Positions 7,478-16,293 of a DNA stretch of 22,670 bases are shown here, one piece after another. The position numbers and the translations under genes are program-made. Origin of the DNA: Phyllobacteriaceae bacterium UBA1940 (GTDB taxonomy: Bacteria > Pseudomonadota > Alphaproteobacteria > Rhizobiales > Rhizobiaceae); NCBI GenBank assembly GCA_002336975.1, contig DDFA01000035.1:1-22670 (forward strand). The letters are read 5' to 3'. Positions within the stretch are counted from its first letter, which is position 1. Every line of letters starts with the position of its first letter. The notes beneath the pieces are model-generated. The model saw only the letters and a program-made list of their open reading frames with translations, searched no databases and was not told where the DNA came from.

Positions 7478-8350
7478 ATGACAAGATTCCTGCTGATCGG
7501 GGCCGGCTATTCGGCGCGCGCCTTCGCCGCGCTGGCGCGGGCGGACGGATTTGACGTCACAGGCACGACCCGCTCGGTGGACAGGCTGGATGATCTCAGG
7601 CGGCAGGGCATCGACGCTTACGTGTTCGGTGGCGGCGAGATATCGCCGGACCTGCGAACCGAACTCGGCCGCGCCACCCATCTGGTCGTCTCCGCCGGAC
7701 CTTCCGAGGCCGGCGATCCGTTTCTCGCCACGGCCCGGGGTCCCGGCCGCGCCGAAATGCCGGCGCTGCGCTGGATCGGCTATCTGTCGACGGTCGGCGT
7801 CTATGGCGACCATGACGGCGCCTGGGTGACCGAACAGAGCCAATGCAGTCCCCGCCCCGGACGCTCGGACATGCGGCTGGAAGCCGAAGGCGAATGGACC
7901 GCATTTGCGGCTGGACTTGGGACGCCGCTGGCGATCCTGCGGCTGTCGGGTATTTACGGGCCGGGCCGCAACGCCTTCGTCAATCTGGCCAACGGCACGG
8001 CGCGGCGCATCGTCAAGCCCGGGCAGGTCTTCAACCGCATCCATGTCGACGACATCGCCGGCGCGTTGAAACACCTGGCGGCGGGCGAGACGCCGGGCGT
8101 CTTCAACGTCACCGACGACGAGCCGTCGCCACCGCAGGACGTGATCGGCTTCGCCGCCGGCCTGATGGGGGTCGAACCGCCGCCGGAGATCGACTTCGCC
8201 ACCGCAACCCTGACGCCGATGGCGCGGTCGTTCTACGGCGAGACCAAACGTGTCTCGAACGCAAAACTGAAGGCGACGGGCTACACGATGCGCTGGCCGA
8301 ACTATCGCGTAGCGTTGACGGACATGTGGGCGAGACAGGACTGGCGTTAG
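7478..8350 (+). CDS. SDR / NAD-dependent epimerase-like protein
   Basis: A 290-residue Rossmann-fold protein of the extended SDR or YeeZ-like type. The N-terminal nucleotide-binding loop is FLLIGAGYSARAFA, a GxGxxA variant of the usual GxxGxxG. Later landmarks are IGYLSTVGVYGDHDGAWVTE, LRLSGIYGPGRNAF and FNRIHVDDIAGAL, all seen in this family. The YxxxK catalytic pair of classical SDR enzymes is not found after the YLSTVGVYG strand; MRLEAEGEW stands where it is expected, which is common in YeeZ-like members and suggests a different chemistry or a binding role. It follows queG by 12 bases with GGAAGCGAG as ribosome site, so it belongs to the fzlA-queG operon. Substrate unknown. Confidence 0.82.
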   Translation: MTRFLLIGAGYSARAFAALARADGFDVTGTTRSVDRLDDLRRQGIDAYVFGGGEISPDLRTELGRATHLVVSAGPSEAGDPFLATARGPGRAEMPALRWIGYLSTVGVYGDHDGAWVTEQSQCSPRPGRSDMRLEAEGEWTAFAAGLGTPLAILRLSGIYGPGRNAFVNLANGTARRIVKPGQVFNRIHVDDIAGALKHLAAGETPGVFNVTDDEPSPPQDVIGFAAGLMGVEPPPEIDFATATLTPMARSFYGETKRVSNAKLKATGYTMRWPNYRVALTDMWARQDWR

Positions 8351-8471
8351 AGCGCGCCGCGCTTTCGTGTTATGCGCCAGTGCGTCGATTCACGTTTGGT
8401 TAACCATTCGCCGCCAACGCTTCGCCACGGTTTGCTGCGATGTATCCGGCCGGGACTTCAGGGATCAGACG

Positions 8472-9509
8472 ATGACAGCCACGTTCAGGACGTTTGTCAG
8501 GGCGGCGCTCGCGGCGCTTGCGATGGGTGGCGTGTCGGCCGACGCCGTTGCCGAACCCTTGGCCAAGGACCTGTTCGGGGCGATGACGCTGCCGGCGGCC
8601 ACCGCGCCCAAATCCTACGGTTTCTATTCCAAGGGCTGCTTTTCCGGCGGCGTCGCCATCGCTACCGACGGGCCGAACTGGCAGGCCATGCGGCTGTCGC
8701 GCAATCGCCGCTGGGGTCATCCGGCGCTGGTCAACCTGATCGAGAAATTTTCGCGCGACGCGGCGGCCGACGGCTGGCCCGGCCTGCTGATCGGCGACCT
8801 GTCGCAGCCGCGCGGCGGCCCGATGCTGACCGGCCACGCCTCGCACCAGATCGGGCTGGATGCCGACATCTGGCTGACGCCGATGCCGGGCCGCACCCTG
8901 TCGGCGTCGGAGCGCGAAAAGATGAGCGCCACGCTGATGGTCAATCCCAAGACCCATCTGGTCTATGACAACCGCTGGACTCCGGCTCATGCGCAGCTGA
9001 TCCGGCGCGCGGCGAGCTATCCCGAAGTCGAGCGCATCCTGGTCAATCCGGGCATCAAGAAGAAACTGTGCGACACCGTCACCGGCGACCGCAGCTGGCT
9101 GCGCAAGGTGCGCCCGTTCTGGGGGCACGACTACCACATGCACGTTCGCATCGGCTGCCAGCCGGGGTCGGTGGGCTGCAAGGGTCAGGCGGACGTGGCG
9201 CAAGGCGACGGCTGCGACAAGTCGCTGGCCTGGTGGTTCACCGACGAGCCGTGGCGGCCCAACAAGGACCCGGACAAGCCGAAGGCCCGCGACGTGATGA
9301 AGCTGTCGAGCCTGCCCGCCGCCTGCGCGGCGGTGCTGGATGCGCCCTCGCCGGTCAGCGAGGCGGCGGTGACGGTGCGCGGCAGGGGCCAGGCCCCGAT
9401 GCTTGCCACGACCCCCGCCGAGCCACAGGTGACGGCGAGCGCGTTTGCCGGCGAGGTGCCGCTGGATCGCGTGCCGGTGCCGATGTTCCGCCCCGATCCG
9501 AACCGGTAG
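8472..9509 (+). CDS. mepA: Penicillin-insensitive murein endopeptidase MepA
   Basis: A 345-residue periplasmic zinc peptidase that cuts D-Ala-mDAP crosslinks in peptidoglycan. A signal peptide is visible (TFVRAALAALAMGGVSADAVA). The LAS-family metal site is intact: GHASHQIGLDADIW with H125 and D132, and DYHMHVRIGC with H224. Flanking family segments include SYGFYSKGCFSGG and FTDEPWRP. The C-terminal 55 residues are a low-complexity Pro/Ala-rich tail that E. coli MepA lacks or has shorter. The ATG at 8472 was chosen because the export signal begins there; the frame stays open to 8367 but that extension looks non-coding. It stands alone, separated by 121 bases from the gene before and 96 bases from mgsA. 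Confidence 0.95.
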   Translation: MTATFRTFVRAALAALAMGGVSADAVAEPLAKDLFGAMTLPAATAPKSYGFYSKGCFSGGVAIATDGPNWQAMRLSRNRRWGHPALVNLIEKFSRDAAADGWPGLLIGDLSQPRGGPMLTGHASHQIGLDADIWLTPMPGRTLSASEREKMSATLMVNPKTHLVYDNRWTPAHAQLIRRAASYPEVERILVNPGIKKKLCDTVTGDRSWLRKVRPFWGHDYHMHVRIGCQPGSVGCKGQADVAQGDGCDKSLAWWFTDEPWRPNKDPDKPKARDVMKLSSLPAACAAVLDAPSPVSEAAVTVRGRGQAPMLATTPAEPQVTASAFAGEVPLDRVPVPMFRPDPNR

Positions 9510-9605
9510 CGGCCAATTTGGCCTTCCATTGGCGAGAAGGCTTGGCTATAGGTTCGGCGTTCATTTGAACCGATTTAACAACCGGCCGGATCTGGAGACG
9601 AATTC

Positions 9606-10004
9606 GTGCGAATCGCGCTCATCGCGCATGACGAGAAGAAGGACGACCTGGTCGCCTTCTGCCGTGCGCACGAGGCGTTTCTGAGCGGATGCAATCTCGT
9701 CGCGACCGGAACCACCGGCGGGCTGGTGCAGGACGCGATGCCGGCGCTCAAGGTGCGGCGCATGAAGAGCGGCCCGCTTGGCGGCGACCAGCAGATCGGC
9801 GCATTGATCGCCGAGGGCCTGATCGATGTGCTGGTGTTTTTTGTCGATCCTCTGACGCCGATGCCGCATGACGTCGACGTCAAGGCGCTGATGCGGCTGG
9901 CGACCGTCTACGACATCCCGATGGCGCTGAACGAGGCGACGGCCGAGATTGTGCTGGCGATGGCGGAACGCCACGGCCTGAGCGACATGGAAGGGGGGCG
10001 ATAA
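9606..10004 (+). CDS. mgsA: Methylglyoxal synthase MgsA
   Basis: A 132-residue enzyme that converts dihydroxyacetone phosphate to methylglyoxal and phosphate, a bypass of lower glycolysis that relieves sugar-phosphate build-up. Visible family motifs are ALIAHDEKK at the start, TGTTGGL for phosphate binding, [15 protein letters not shown] with the catalytic Asp at 61, and [22 protein letters not shown]. It starts with GTG at 9606; GGAG at 9594-9597 is a suitable ribosome site. Its stop TAA shares one base with the ATG of glk (TAATG), so the pair is translationally coupled. Pairing it with glucokinase makes sense for balancing hexose phosphorylation. Confidence 0.95.
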   Translation: MRIALIAHDEKKDDLVAFCRAHEAFLSGCNLVATGTTGGLVQDAMPALKVRRMKSGPLGGDQQIGALIAEGLIDVLVFFVDPLTPMPHDVDVKALMRLATVYDIPMALNEATAEIVLAMAERHGLSDMEGGR

Positions 10005-11023
10005 TGCCGAGGGCGGAGGATGTGGTGCTGGATTTCCCGGTTCTGATCGGGGACATCGGCGGCACCAATGCGCGATTTGCGATCCTGATCGATTCCTATG
10101 CCGAGCCGAAGCAGTTTCCGATCGTCGCGACGGCGGATTTCGCGACGATCGACGAGGCGATCCAGACCCAGATCCTCGACCGCACCTCGGTGCAGCCGAA
10201 ATCCGCCGTGCTGGCGATCGCCGGCCCCATCGACGGCGACGAAATCAACCTGACCAACTGCCCCTGGGTGGTCCGGCCGAAAGTCATGGCGGCCGAACTC
10301 GGCCTCGGCGACATCATCCTGATGAACGATTTCGAGGCGCAGGCGCTCGCCGTCGTTGCGCTGGACGAGGAGCATATGGCGCGCATCGGAAACGGCGTCG
10401 CCGACCCTAATGGCGGCCGGGTCGTGCTGGGCCCGGGGACCGGCCTTGGGGTCGCCGGGCTGGTGCTTGCCCGCAACACCTGGATCCCGGTGCCCGGCGA
10501 AGGCGGCCATATGGACATGGGGCCGCGCACGCCGCGCGATTTCGAGGTGTTTCCACATATCGAACGGATCGAGGGCCGGATTTCGGGCGAGCAGATCCTG
10601 TCGGGCCGCGGCCTGGTCAATCTCTATCGCGCCATCGCCGCCGCCGACGGCGTTGCGCCGCGCTTTGCGACGCCGGCCGAGATCACCGCGGCCGCCCTCG
10701 ACAAATCCGACGCCATCGCGGTCGAGACCATCGGCATGTTCTGCACCTGCCTTGGCCGCATCGCCGGCGACCTGGCGCTGGTGTTCATGAGCAGGGGCGG
10801 CGTCTACCTGACCGGCGGCATCGCCCAGAAGATCGTGCCGGCGCTGCAGACCAGCGGCTTTCGCGCGGCGTTCGAGGATAAGGCCCCGCACAGCGAACTG
10901 CTGCGCCACATGCCGGTCTATGTGATCACGCATCCGATGGCGGCGCTGGCGGGCCTTGCCGCCTATGCGCGCACGCCGATCCGCTTCGGCATCGAGACGG
11001 CAGGCCGGCGCTGGCGCGCCTGA
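10004..11023 (+). CDS. glk: Glucokinase Glk
   Basis: A 339-residue bacterial glucokinase of the ROK-independent Glk family, phosphorylating glucose with ATP to glucose 6-phosphate in the cytoplasm. The phosphate-binding loop [10 protein letters not shown] is at residues 16-25, the catalytic Asp is in [10 protein letters not shown] (D109), and the second nucleotide loop is [13 protein letters not shown]. Glucose-binding residues are expected in [12 protein letters not shown] and [16 protein letters not shown], both clear. Length is typical (320-340). The start overlaps the mgsA stop by one base. A 119-base gap with a small hairpin (11104-11118) separates it from the ABC transporter gene. Confidence 0.96.
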   Translation: MPRAEDVVLDFPVLIGDIGGTNARFAILIDSYAEPKQFPIVATADFATIDEAIQTQILDRTSVQPKSAVLAIAGPIDGDEINLTNCPWVVRPKVMAAELGLGDIILMNDFEAQALAVVALDEEHMARIGNGVADPNGGRVVLGPGTGLGVAGLVLARNTWIPVPGEGGHMDMGPRTPRDFEVFPHIERIEGRISGEQILSGRGLVNLYRAIAAADGVAPRFATPAEITAAALDKSDAIAVETIGMFCTCLGRIAGDLALVFMSRGGVYLTGGIAQKIVPALQTSGFRAAFEDKAPHSELLRHMPVYVITHPMAALAGLAAYARTPIRFGIETAGRRWRA

Positions 11024-11142
11024 GCAGCGGCCAATCGATCGCGCCCTTGTTGCCGCAAGGCCATATGCAAGCGGCTCCAGTCCGGTTATGAGACGGCGGG
11101 AATGGCGCTTCCAGCGCCGTCGGCCATCGAAACGGAAGACAT

Positions 11143-12963
11143 TTGCCAGCAGAGCAACCCATCAAGGCCCGCGCCAAGCCCGGAGAGGTGGTCGCCGTCA
11201 TCCGGCGCATCCTGTCCGAAAACGGACGCGACTATCTCGGGCACTATCTGTTCGCCATCGCCTGCCTGCTGACGATCGCGGCGACGACCGCGTTCATGGC
11301 GTGGATCATGCGCGACGTGGTCGACGAACTGTTCGCCGCCCGCCGCCAGGACCTGATCGTGGCGATCTCGGGCGCGATCCTGGGCGCCTTCACCATCCGG
11401 GGGCTGGCGTCCTACGGCCAGGCCGTGGTGCTGGCCAAGGTCGGCAACAATCTGGTGGCGCGCTATCAGCGCCGCATCTTCGATCATTTGATGAAGCTCG
11501 ACGTCGGTTTCTTCACCGCAACGAGGTCGGGGCAACTGTCGGCGCGCATCGCCGAAAACGTCACCGGCGTGCGCGACCTGCTGTCGCAGACGCTGACGGC
11601 GATCGCCCGCGACGGCGTCTCGCTGATCGGCCTGCTGGCGGTGATGCTGATGCAGGATCTGGTGCTGTCGCTGATGGCGCTGCTGATCGGCCCGCCGATC
11701 ATCTTCGCCGTCAACTATCTGATGCGGCGGCTGCGGCGGGCGACCCGCGAGGCGGTCGAGGTCAATTCGCGGCTGCTGGGCGCGATGCAGGAGGCGACGC
11801 AGGGCATCCAGGTGGTCAAGGCGTTCACCATGGAGAACCTGCTGGGGCGTCGCATCGGCGAGCTGATCGACAGCGCCGAACGCCGCGCCAACCGCATCGC
11901 GCGGGTGTCGGAGCGGATGACGCCGATCACCGAAATGCTGGCCGGCGCCGCGATCGCCGGCGTCATCGCCTATGCCGGCTATCGCGCCTCGGTCGAACAG
12001 CAGCCGCCCGGCGCGGTCATCTCGTTCATCACCGCGCTGCTGCTGGCCTATGACCCCGCCAGGCGGCTGGCGCGCGTCCAGGTCAGTCTGGAAAAATCGC
12101 TGGTCAATGCGCGGATGATCTATGAAATCCTCGACATCGAACCGCAGCAGGGCGACCGGCCCGGCGCGGTTGAACTGAAGGCGACAAACGGCGAGGTGCG
12201 CTTCGTCGACGTGTCGTTCGCCTATGCGCCCGAAACGCCGGTGCTGCGCCATGTCAGCTTCACCGCTCCGGCGGGCAAGACAACCGCGATCGTCGGCCCG
12301 TCGGGGGCCGGCAAATCGACGCTGGTGTCGCTGCTGGAGCATTTTTACGACCCGACCGGCGGGGTGATCGAGATCGACGGCCAGGACATCGCCAAGGTGA
12401 CCAAGGCGTCGCTGCGCGGCCAGATCGCCTATGTATCGCAGCAGCCCTATCTGTTCGAAGGCTCGATCCGCGACAATATCCGCTATGGCCGCCCCGACGC
12501 GACCGACGCCGAGGTCGAGGACGCCGCGCGGTTGGCGCAGGCCGTCGACTTCATCGCCCAGCAACCGCATGGCTGGGAGACGATGGTCGGCGAAAACGGC
12601 GTCACCCTGTCCGGCGGCCAGCGCCAGCGCATTTCGATCGCCCGCGCCATCCTGCGCGATGCGCCGGTGCTGCTGCTCGACGAGGCGACGTCGGCTCTGG
12701 ACAATGAGTCCGAGCAGCGGGTGCAGAAGGCGCTGGAGCAGGTGATGAAGGGGCGCACGACGCTGGTCATCGCGCATCGGCTGTCGACCGTGGTCGACGC
12801 CGACCAGATCATCGTCATGGATGACGGGCGCGTCGTCGAGACCGGCACGCATCGCAGCCTTGTCGCCAGGGACGGCGTCTACGCCCGATTCCATTTCCTG
12901 CAGGGCGACCGGAAACCGGTCCCGGCCGGCGGCAAGCGTTCGAAGGCGGGAGAAAAGACATGA
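11143..12963 (+). CDS. ABC exporter, fused permease and ATPase (MsbA/LmrA type)
   Basis: A 606-residue half-transporter with an N-terminal six-helix membrane domain (about residues 30-320) and a C-terminal ATPase. Walker A is GPSGAGKST near residue 385, the Q-loop is [12 protein letters not shown], the signature is [16 protein letters not shown] near 489, Walker B is [12 protein letters not shown] near 509, and the switch His is in IAHRLSTV. It works as a homodimer that exports lipids, drugs or other hydrophobic compounds; the substrate is not readable from sequence. It starts with TTG at 11143, preceded by GGAAG; no in-frame ATG gives full length, since one at 11065 runs into a stop. Its TGA overlaps the dapB ATG by four bases (ATGA), so the two are coupled. 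Confidence 0.93.
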   Translation: MPAEQPIKARAKPGEVVAVIRRILSENGRDYLGHYLFAIACLLTIAATTAFMAWIMRDVVDELFAARRQDLIVAISGAILGAFTIRGLASYGQAVVLAKVGNNLVARYQRRIFDHLMKLDVGFFTATRSGQLSARIAENVTGVRDLLSQTLTAIARDGVSLIGLLAVMLMQDLVLSLMALLIGPPIIFAVNYLMRRLRRATREAVEVNSRLLGAMQEATQGIQVVKAFTMENLLGRRIGELIDSAERRANRIARVSERMTPITEMLAGAAIAGVIAYAGYRASVEQQPPGAVISFITALLLAYDPARRLARVQVSLEKSLVNARMIYEILDIEPQQGDRPGAVELKATNGEVRFVDVSFAYAPETPVLRHVSFTAPAGKTTAIVGPSGAGKSTLVSLLEHFYDPTGGVIEIDGQDIAKVTKASLRGQIAYVSQQPYLFEGSIRDNIRYGRPDATDAEVEDAARLAQAVDFIAQQPHGWETMVGENGVTLSGGQRQRISIARAILRDAPVLLLDEATSALDNESEQRVQKALEQVMKGRTTLVIAHRLSTVVDADQIIVMDDGRVVETGTHRSLVARDGVYARFHFLQGDRKPVPAGGKRSKAGEKT

Positions 12964-13775
12964 GCGAGCCGATGAGGCTGGTGGTGGTGGGCGCCGGCGG
13001 CCGCATGGGCCAGACCCTGATCCGCGCGATCGCGGCTTCGGAGGGCGTGGTCCTGTCGGGCGCGGTCGAACAGCCCGGCTCGCCGCATCTGGGCAGGGAC
13101 GCCGGTCTTGCCGCGGGCGCGGGAGAATCCGGGGTCATCATATCCGACGATCCGCTGCCGGTGTTCGCCAAGGCCGACGGCGTGCTCGACTTCACCGTGC
13201 CGAAGGCGACCGTCCAGTTCGCCGGCTACGCGGCGCAGGCCCATGTCGTGCATGTGATCGGCACCACCGGATGTTCGGCCGAGGACGACGCCAGGATTTT
13301 GGCCGCGGCGCGACACACGCCGATCGTCAAGTCCGGCAATATGAGCATCGGCGTCAATCTGCTCGCCGTTCTGGCGAAACAGGCGGCGATGGCGCTGGGC
13401 GAGGATTTCGACATCGAAATTCTCGAAATGCATCACCGCCACAAGGTCGACGCGCCGTCGGGCACCGCCTTGCTGCTCGGCGAAGCGGTCGCGGAAGGCC
13501 GGGCCTTCGACCTGGCGCGGCACAGCGTGCGGGTGCGCGACGGCCATACCGGTCCGCGCCCGCAAGGCGCCATCGGCTTCGCGACCCTGCGCGGCGGCTC
13601 GGTGGTGGGCGACCATTCCGTCATCCTGGCCGGGCAGGGCGAGCGCATCGTGCTGTCGCACCACGCCGAGGACCGGTCGCTGTTTGCGCGCGGCGCGATC
13701 AGGGCGGCGCTGTGGGCGCATGGCGGCAAGAACGGGCTCTATTCAATGCTGGACGTGCTCGGCCTGAAAGGCTGA
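12960..13775 (+). CDS. dapB: 4-hydroxy-tetrahydrodipicolinate reductase DapB
   Basis: A 271-residue NAD(P)H-dependent reductase of the diaminopimelate/lysine pathway, making tetrahydrodipicolinate from its 4-hydroxy precursor. The Rossmann loop [13 protein letters not shown] is at the N-terminus. The catalytic and substrate motif [15 protein letters not shown] carries H158 and K162, equal to H159 and K163 of the E. coli enzyme. GTTG and the [13 protein letters not shown] segment are also typical. Length is normal. It overlaps the ABC exporter stop by four bases and is followed by gpmA after 18 bases, so it is in the same transcription unit. Its product feeds peptidoglycan crosslinks. Confidence 0.97.
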   Translation: MSEPMRLVVVGAGGRMGQTLIRAIAASEGVVLSGAVEQPGSPHLGRDAGLAAGAGESGVIISDDPLPVFAKADGVLDFTVPKATVQFAGYAAQAHVVHVIGTTGCSAEDDARILAAARHTPIVKSGNMSIGVNLLAVLAKQAAMALGEDFDIEILEMHHRHKVDAPSGTALLLGEAVAEGRAFDLARHSVRVRDGHTGPRPQGAIGFATLRGGSVVGDHSVILAGQGERIVLSHHAEDRSLFARGAIRAALWAHGGKNGLYSMLDVLGLKG

Positions 13776-13793
13776 CCGAGGAAAGGGTAAGAC

Positions 13794-14414
13794 ATGGCGG
13801 GAACGCTGGTGCTGGTCAGACACGGCCAGAGCGAATGGAACCTGAAGAACCTGTTCACGGGCTGGCGCGACCCCGACCTGACCGAACTGGGCGTCGAGGA
13901 GGCGATGCGCGCCGGCAAGGCGCTGAAGGCCAGGAAGATCAGGTTCGACCTCGCCTTCACCTCGGCGCTGCAGCGGGCGCAGAAGACCAATGCGCTGATT
14001 CTGGGCGAACTCGGCCAGCCGCGGCTGAAGACCATTCGCGACCAGGCGCTGAACGAACGCGACTATGGCGATCTGTCGGGCCTGAACAAGGACGACGCGC
14101 GCAAGAAATGGGGCGAGGAGCAGGTGCATCGCTGGCGCCGCTCCTATGACGTGCCGCCGCCCGGCGGCGAGAGCCTGAAGGACACCGGCGCGCGGGTGTG
14201 GCCCTATTACATCCACACCATCCAGCCGCAGGTGCTCAAGGGCCGCACCGTTCTGGTGACGGCGCACGGCAATTCCTTGCGCGCGCTGATCATGGCGCTG
14301 GACGGGCTCACCCCCGACGAGGTGGTCAATATGGAGCTGGCGACCGGCGTGCCGGTGATCTACCGGCTGCGCGACGATTCCTCGGTGCGGACCAAGACGA
14401 CGCTGAAGACGTAA
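13794..14414 (+). CDS. gpmA: 2,3-bisphosphoglycerate-dependent phosphoglycerate mutase
   Basis: A 206-residue glycolytic enzyme interconverting 3- and 2-phosphoglycerate through a phosphohistidine. The catalytic segment [18 protein letters not shown] has H10, and the second His is in [11 protein letters not shown] (H158). [14 protein letters not shown] and the [10 protein letters not shown] segment are specific for the dPGM/GpmA group as opposed to plain histidine phosphatases. It is shorter than the 250-residue E. coli enzyme, as is usual in Rhizobiales. Ribosome site GGAAAGGG lies just upstream. It closes the mgsA-glk-ABC-dapB-gpmA cluster. Confidence 0.95.
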   Translation: MAGTLVLVRHGQSEWNLKNLFTGWRDPDLTELGVEEAMRAGKALKARKIRFDLAFTSALQRAQKTNALILGELGQPRLKTIRDQALNERDYGDLSGLNKDDARKKWGEEQVHRWRRSYDVPPPGGESLKDTGARVWPYYIHTIQPQVLKGRTVLVTAHGNSLRALIMALDGLTPDEVVNMELATGVPVIYRLRDDSSVRTKTTLKT

Positions 14415-14464
14415 TGCGACCGGCCGGCGCGGCGCATTGCATTTGCGCCGCGTCACAATAGGCG

Positions 14465-14493
14465 TTGACACGCCCGCGCCGCCCGCTTACATC
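14465..14493 (+). promoter_or_regulatory. Promoter of tRNA-Leu
   Basis: A perfect TTGACA -35 box (14465-14470), a 17-base GC-rich spacer and TACATC (14488-14493) lie just ahead of the tRNA. Transcription would start near 14500, a few bases before the mature 5' end. The -10 box is weak, as often seen for alphaproteobacterial stable-RNA promoters. Confidence 0.6.
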
Positions 14494-14503
14494 AGCGCCC
14501 GTT

Positions 14504-14588
14504 GCCCAGATGGCGGAATTGGTAGACGCGCACGGTTCAGGTCCGTGTTCCGCAAGGAGTGGAGGTTCGAGTCCTCTTCTGGGCACCA
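14504..14588 (+). tRNA. tRNA-Leu (anticodon CAG)
   Basis: A class II tRNA. The acceptor stem pairs GCCCAGA (14504-14510) with TCTGGGC (14578-14584), followed by discriminator A and an encoded CCA (14586-14588). The anticodon stem CACGG/CCGTG encloses the loop TTCAGGT with anticodon CAG at 14538-14540, reading CUG. The long variable arm between the anticodon and T arms and the T arm GGAGG-TTCGAGT-CCTCT fit tRNA-Leu. Confidence 0.97.
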
Positions 14589-14613
14589 TCGCACTTTCGT
14601 TGCGGTTGAATGT

Positions 14614-14639
14614 CCGGGCCGAGACTAGCCCGGCCCTGT
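14614..14639 (+). terminator. Weak candidate terminator after tRNA-Leu
   Basis: GGGCCG (14616-14621) pairs with CGGCCC (14631-14636) around a 9-base loop, or CCGGGC (14614-14619) pairs with GCCCGG (14628-14633), followed only by TGTT. A proper T-tract is missing. It is the only strong stem between the tRNA and the next gene; the rest of 14640-14818 shows nothing I can identify. Confidence 0.35.
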
Positions 14640-14832
14640 TCCAAGAAAATCCGCTTCATGCGCCGGTTCGGTCATCCGTCCCGTTGTCGTCGCCATCATT
14701 GCGTCGATGCTGTCCCCGCCGCGCGCCGCGACAGACCGGGCGATCGACCGTCGTGACGGCGGTCGTTGCGTGGCGCAGGCTTGACGGACCAGCCGCCAAA
14801 CCGCCAGAAAGCTCCGCACAGGGAGTTTTCGT

Positions 14833-16059
14833 ATGGTCGATCGTGTGGTCATCGTCGGCAGCGGCCAGGCTGGGTTCCAGGTGGCGGCAAGCCTGCGTCA
14901 GGACGGGTTTGAAGGCGAGATCGCCATCGTCGGCGACGAGCCCGGCCTGCCCTATCAGCGGCCGCCATTGTCAAAAGCCTATCTGAAGGAAGGCGTCGAA
15001 GACCGGCTGATTTTCCGCAATCGTGATTTCTTCGAGAAGAACAACATAGAACTGATGGACGCGGTGACGGTGACGGCGATCGACCGGGCCGCCCGTCAGG
15101 TGGCGCTGTCGATCGGCATCACGCTCGACTACGACCATCTGGTTCTGGCCACCGGCGCGCGCAACCGCCGCCTGCCGATCCCGGGCGTCGAGCTTGCCAA
15201 TGTGCTGGAACTGCGCAATCTCGACCACGCCCGGCTGCTGAGGACAAAGCTCGAAGGCGGCCGGTCGCTCGCCGTCATCGGCGGCGGCTTCATCGGCCTG
15301 GAAGTGGCGGCCACCGCGCGCGCCTTCGGCCTCGAGGTGACGGTGATCGAGGCGACGTCGCGACTGATGTCGCGGGTGGTGTCGCCGCCGGTGTCCAACT
15401 ATTTCCTCGCAATCCATCGCGACATGGGCGTCGACGTGCGCCTCGATTCGATGGCGCGCGCCATTCTGGACGACGGTTCGGGCCATGCGGCCGGCGTCGA
15501 ACTCCATGACGGCGCGCGCATCGGCGCGGACCTGGTGCTGGTCTCGGCCGGCGTCCTGCCCAATGTCGAGATCGCCGAGGCGGCCGGGCTCTACGTGCAT
15601 GACGGCGTGCGCGTCGACGACCGGATGCTGACCGAGGATCCGGCGATTTCGGCGATCGGCGATTGCGCGTCCTTCCCGTTCGGCCAGGATGGCACGGTGG
15701 TGCGGCTCGAATCGGTGCAGAACGCCGTCGACCAGGCGAAATGCGTGTCGCTGCGCCTTGTCGGGCGGCCCGAGGCCTATCGCAAGGTTCCCTGGTTCTG
15801 GAGCGACCAGGGACCGTACAAGCTGCAGATCGCCGGCCTGACGCAGGGCGCCGACCATCACGAGATCATCGAGCAGGACGGCAAACTGTCGGTGCAGTGC
15901 TATCGCCGTGAGGAGCTGCTCGGCGTCGAGACCGTCAACGCGGCGGGCGAGCATATGGCGGCGCGTCGCCTGCTGGCGCTGCCCGAACCCTTGCGGCTGG
16001 AGACGGCCGCCCATGCCGGGTTCGACCTGACGGCGCTGTCGAAGGCCGCGCGCGGCTGA
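14833..16059 (+). CDS. Ferredoxin/rhodocoxin reductase-like FAD oxidoreductase
   Basis: A 408-residue flavoprotein of the oxygenase-coupled NADH-ferredoxin reductase group (rhodocoxin, putidaredoxin reductase type). The FAD loop VVIVGSGQAGFQVAASL is at residues 4-20, followed by the family-specific PYQRPPLSKAYL. The NAD loop SLAVIGGGFIGLEVAA is near residue 150, and the second FAD contact AISAIGDCASFP near 273. The C-terminal reductase domain (from about 325, VPWFWSDQGPYKLQIAG) is also typical. It would pass electrons from NAD(P)H to a [2Fe-2S] ferredoxin serving a P450 or dioxygenase, but no such partner is in the window. AGGGAG at 14819-14824 is the ribosome site. It is convergent with the next gene, 3 bases away. 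Confidence 0.92.
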   Translation: MVDRVVIVGSGQAGFQVAASLRQDGFEGEIAIVGDEPGLPYQRPPLSKAYLKEGVEDRLIFRNRDFFEKNNIELMDAVTVTAIDRAARQVALSIGITLDYDHLVLATGARNRRLPIPGVELANVLELRNLDHARLLRTKLEGGRSLAVIGGGFIGLEVAATARAFGLEVTVIEATSRLMSRVVSPPVSNYFLAIHRDMGVDVRLDSMARAILDDGSGHAAGVELHDGARIGADLVLVSAGVLPNVEIAEAAGLYVHDGVRVDDRMLTEDPAISAIGDCASFPFGQDGTVVRLESVQNAVDQAKCVSLRLVGRPEAYRKVPWFWSDQGPYKLQIAGLTQGADHHEIIEQDGKLSVQCYRREELLGVETVNAAGEHMAARRLLALPEPLRLETAAHAGFDLTALSKAARG

Positions 16060-16062
16060 TCG

Positions 16063-16293
16063 TCACTCGGGCGGCGGCTGCGCGCTCGGCCGCTTCGGAT
16101 CGATGAAGAAACCGTAGAACCCCATGCCGGCGAAGACGGCGAAGATGACGCCCCACAGAAGGTCGCCGCGCCAGAATTCGACGCCGGCCCAGCCGCCGGC
16201 GACCGCCAGCACAAGCAGCCGGACCCATAGCGGCCGGAAAAACTCGTGCCTGGTGTCGAACATTGAGCCCCAGGGGCTTTGCCGCCCGCTCAT
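16063..16293 (-). CDS. Small two-helix membrane protein (DUF3329-like)
   Basis: A 76-residue protein with two hydrophobic segments, about residues 22-40 (PLWVRLLVLAVAGGWAGVEF) and 45-63 (LLWGVIFAVFAGMGFYGFF). The opening MFDTRHEFFRPLWVR at residue 11 resembles the small rhizobial membrane proteins grouped as DUF3329; this name is from memory and not certain. The start may be residue 1 or the internal Met at residue 11. Its ATG overlaps the stop of the upstream gene by four bases (ATGA), making it the last gene of the caspase operon. It is convergent with the flavoprotein gene. Function unknown. Confidence 0.7.
   Translation of the reverse strand: MSGRQSPWGSMFDTRHEFFRPLWVRLLVLAVAGGWAGVEFWRGDLLWGVIFAVFAGMGFYGFFIDPKRPSAQPPPE

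Noticed and set aside
6239..8074. A 611-residue minus-strand open frame opposite queG and the SDR-like gene
   Set aside because: It crosses two well-supported genes and its composition is that of an antisense frame.
11086..12894. A 602-residue minus-strand open frame opposite the ABC exporter
   Set aside because: It mirrors an unmistakable ABC transporter and has no motif or ribosome site.
14465..14986. A 173-residue plus-strand frame over tRNA-Leu
   Set aside because: It translates the tRNA itself and runs into the flavoprotein gene out of frame.
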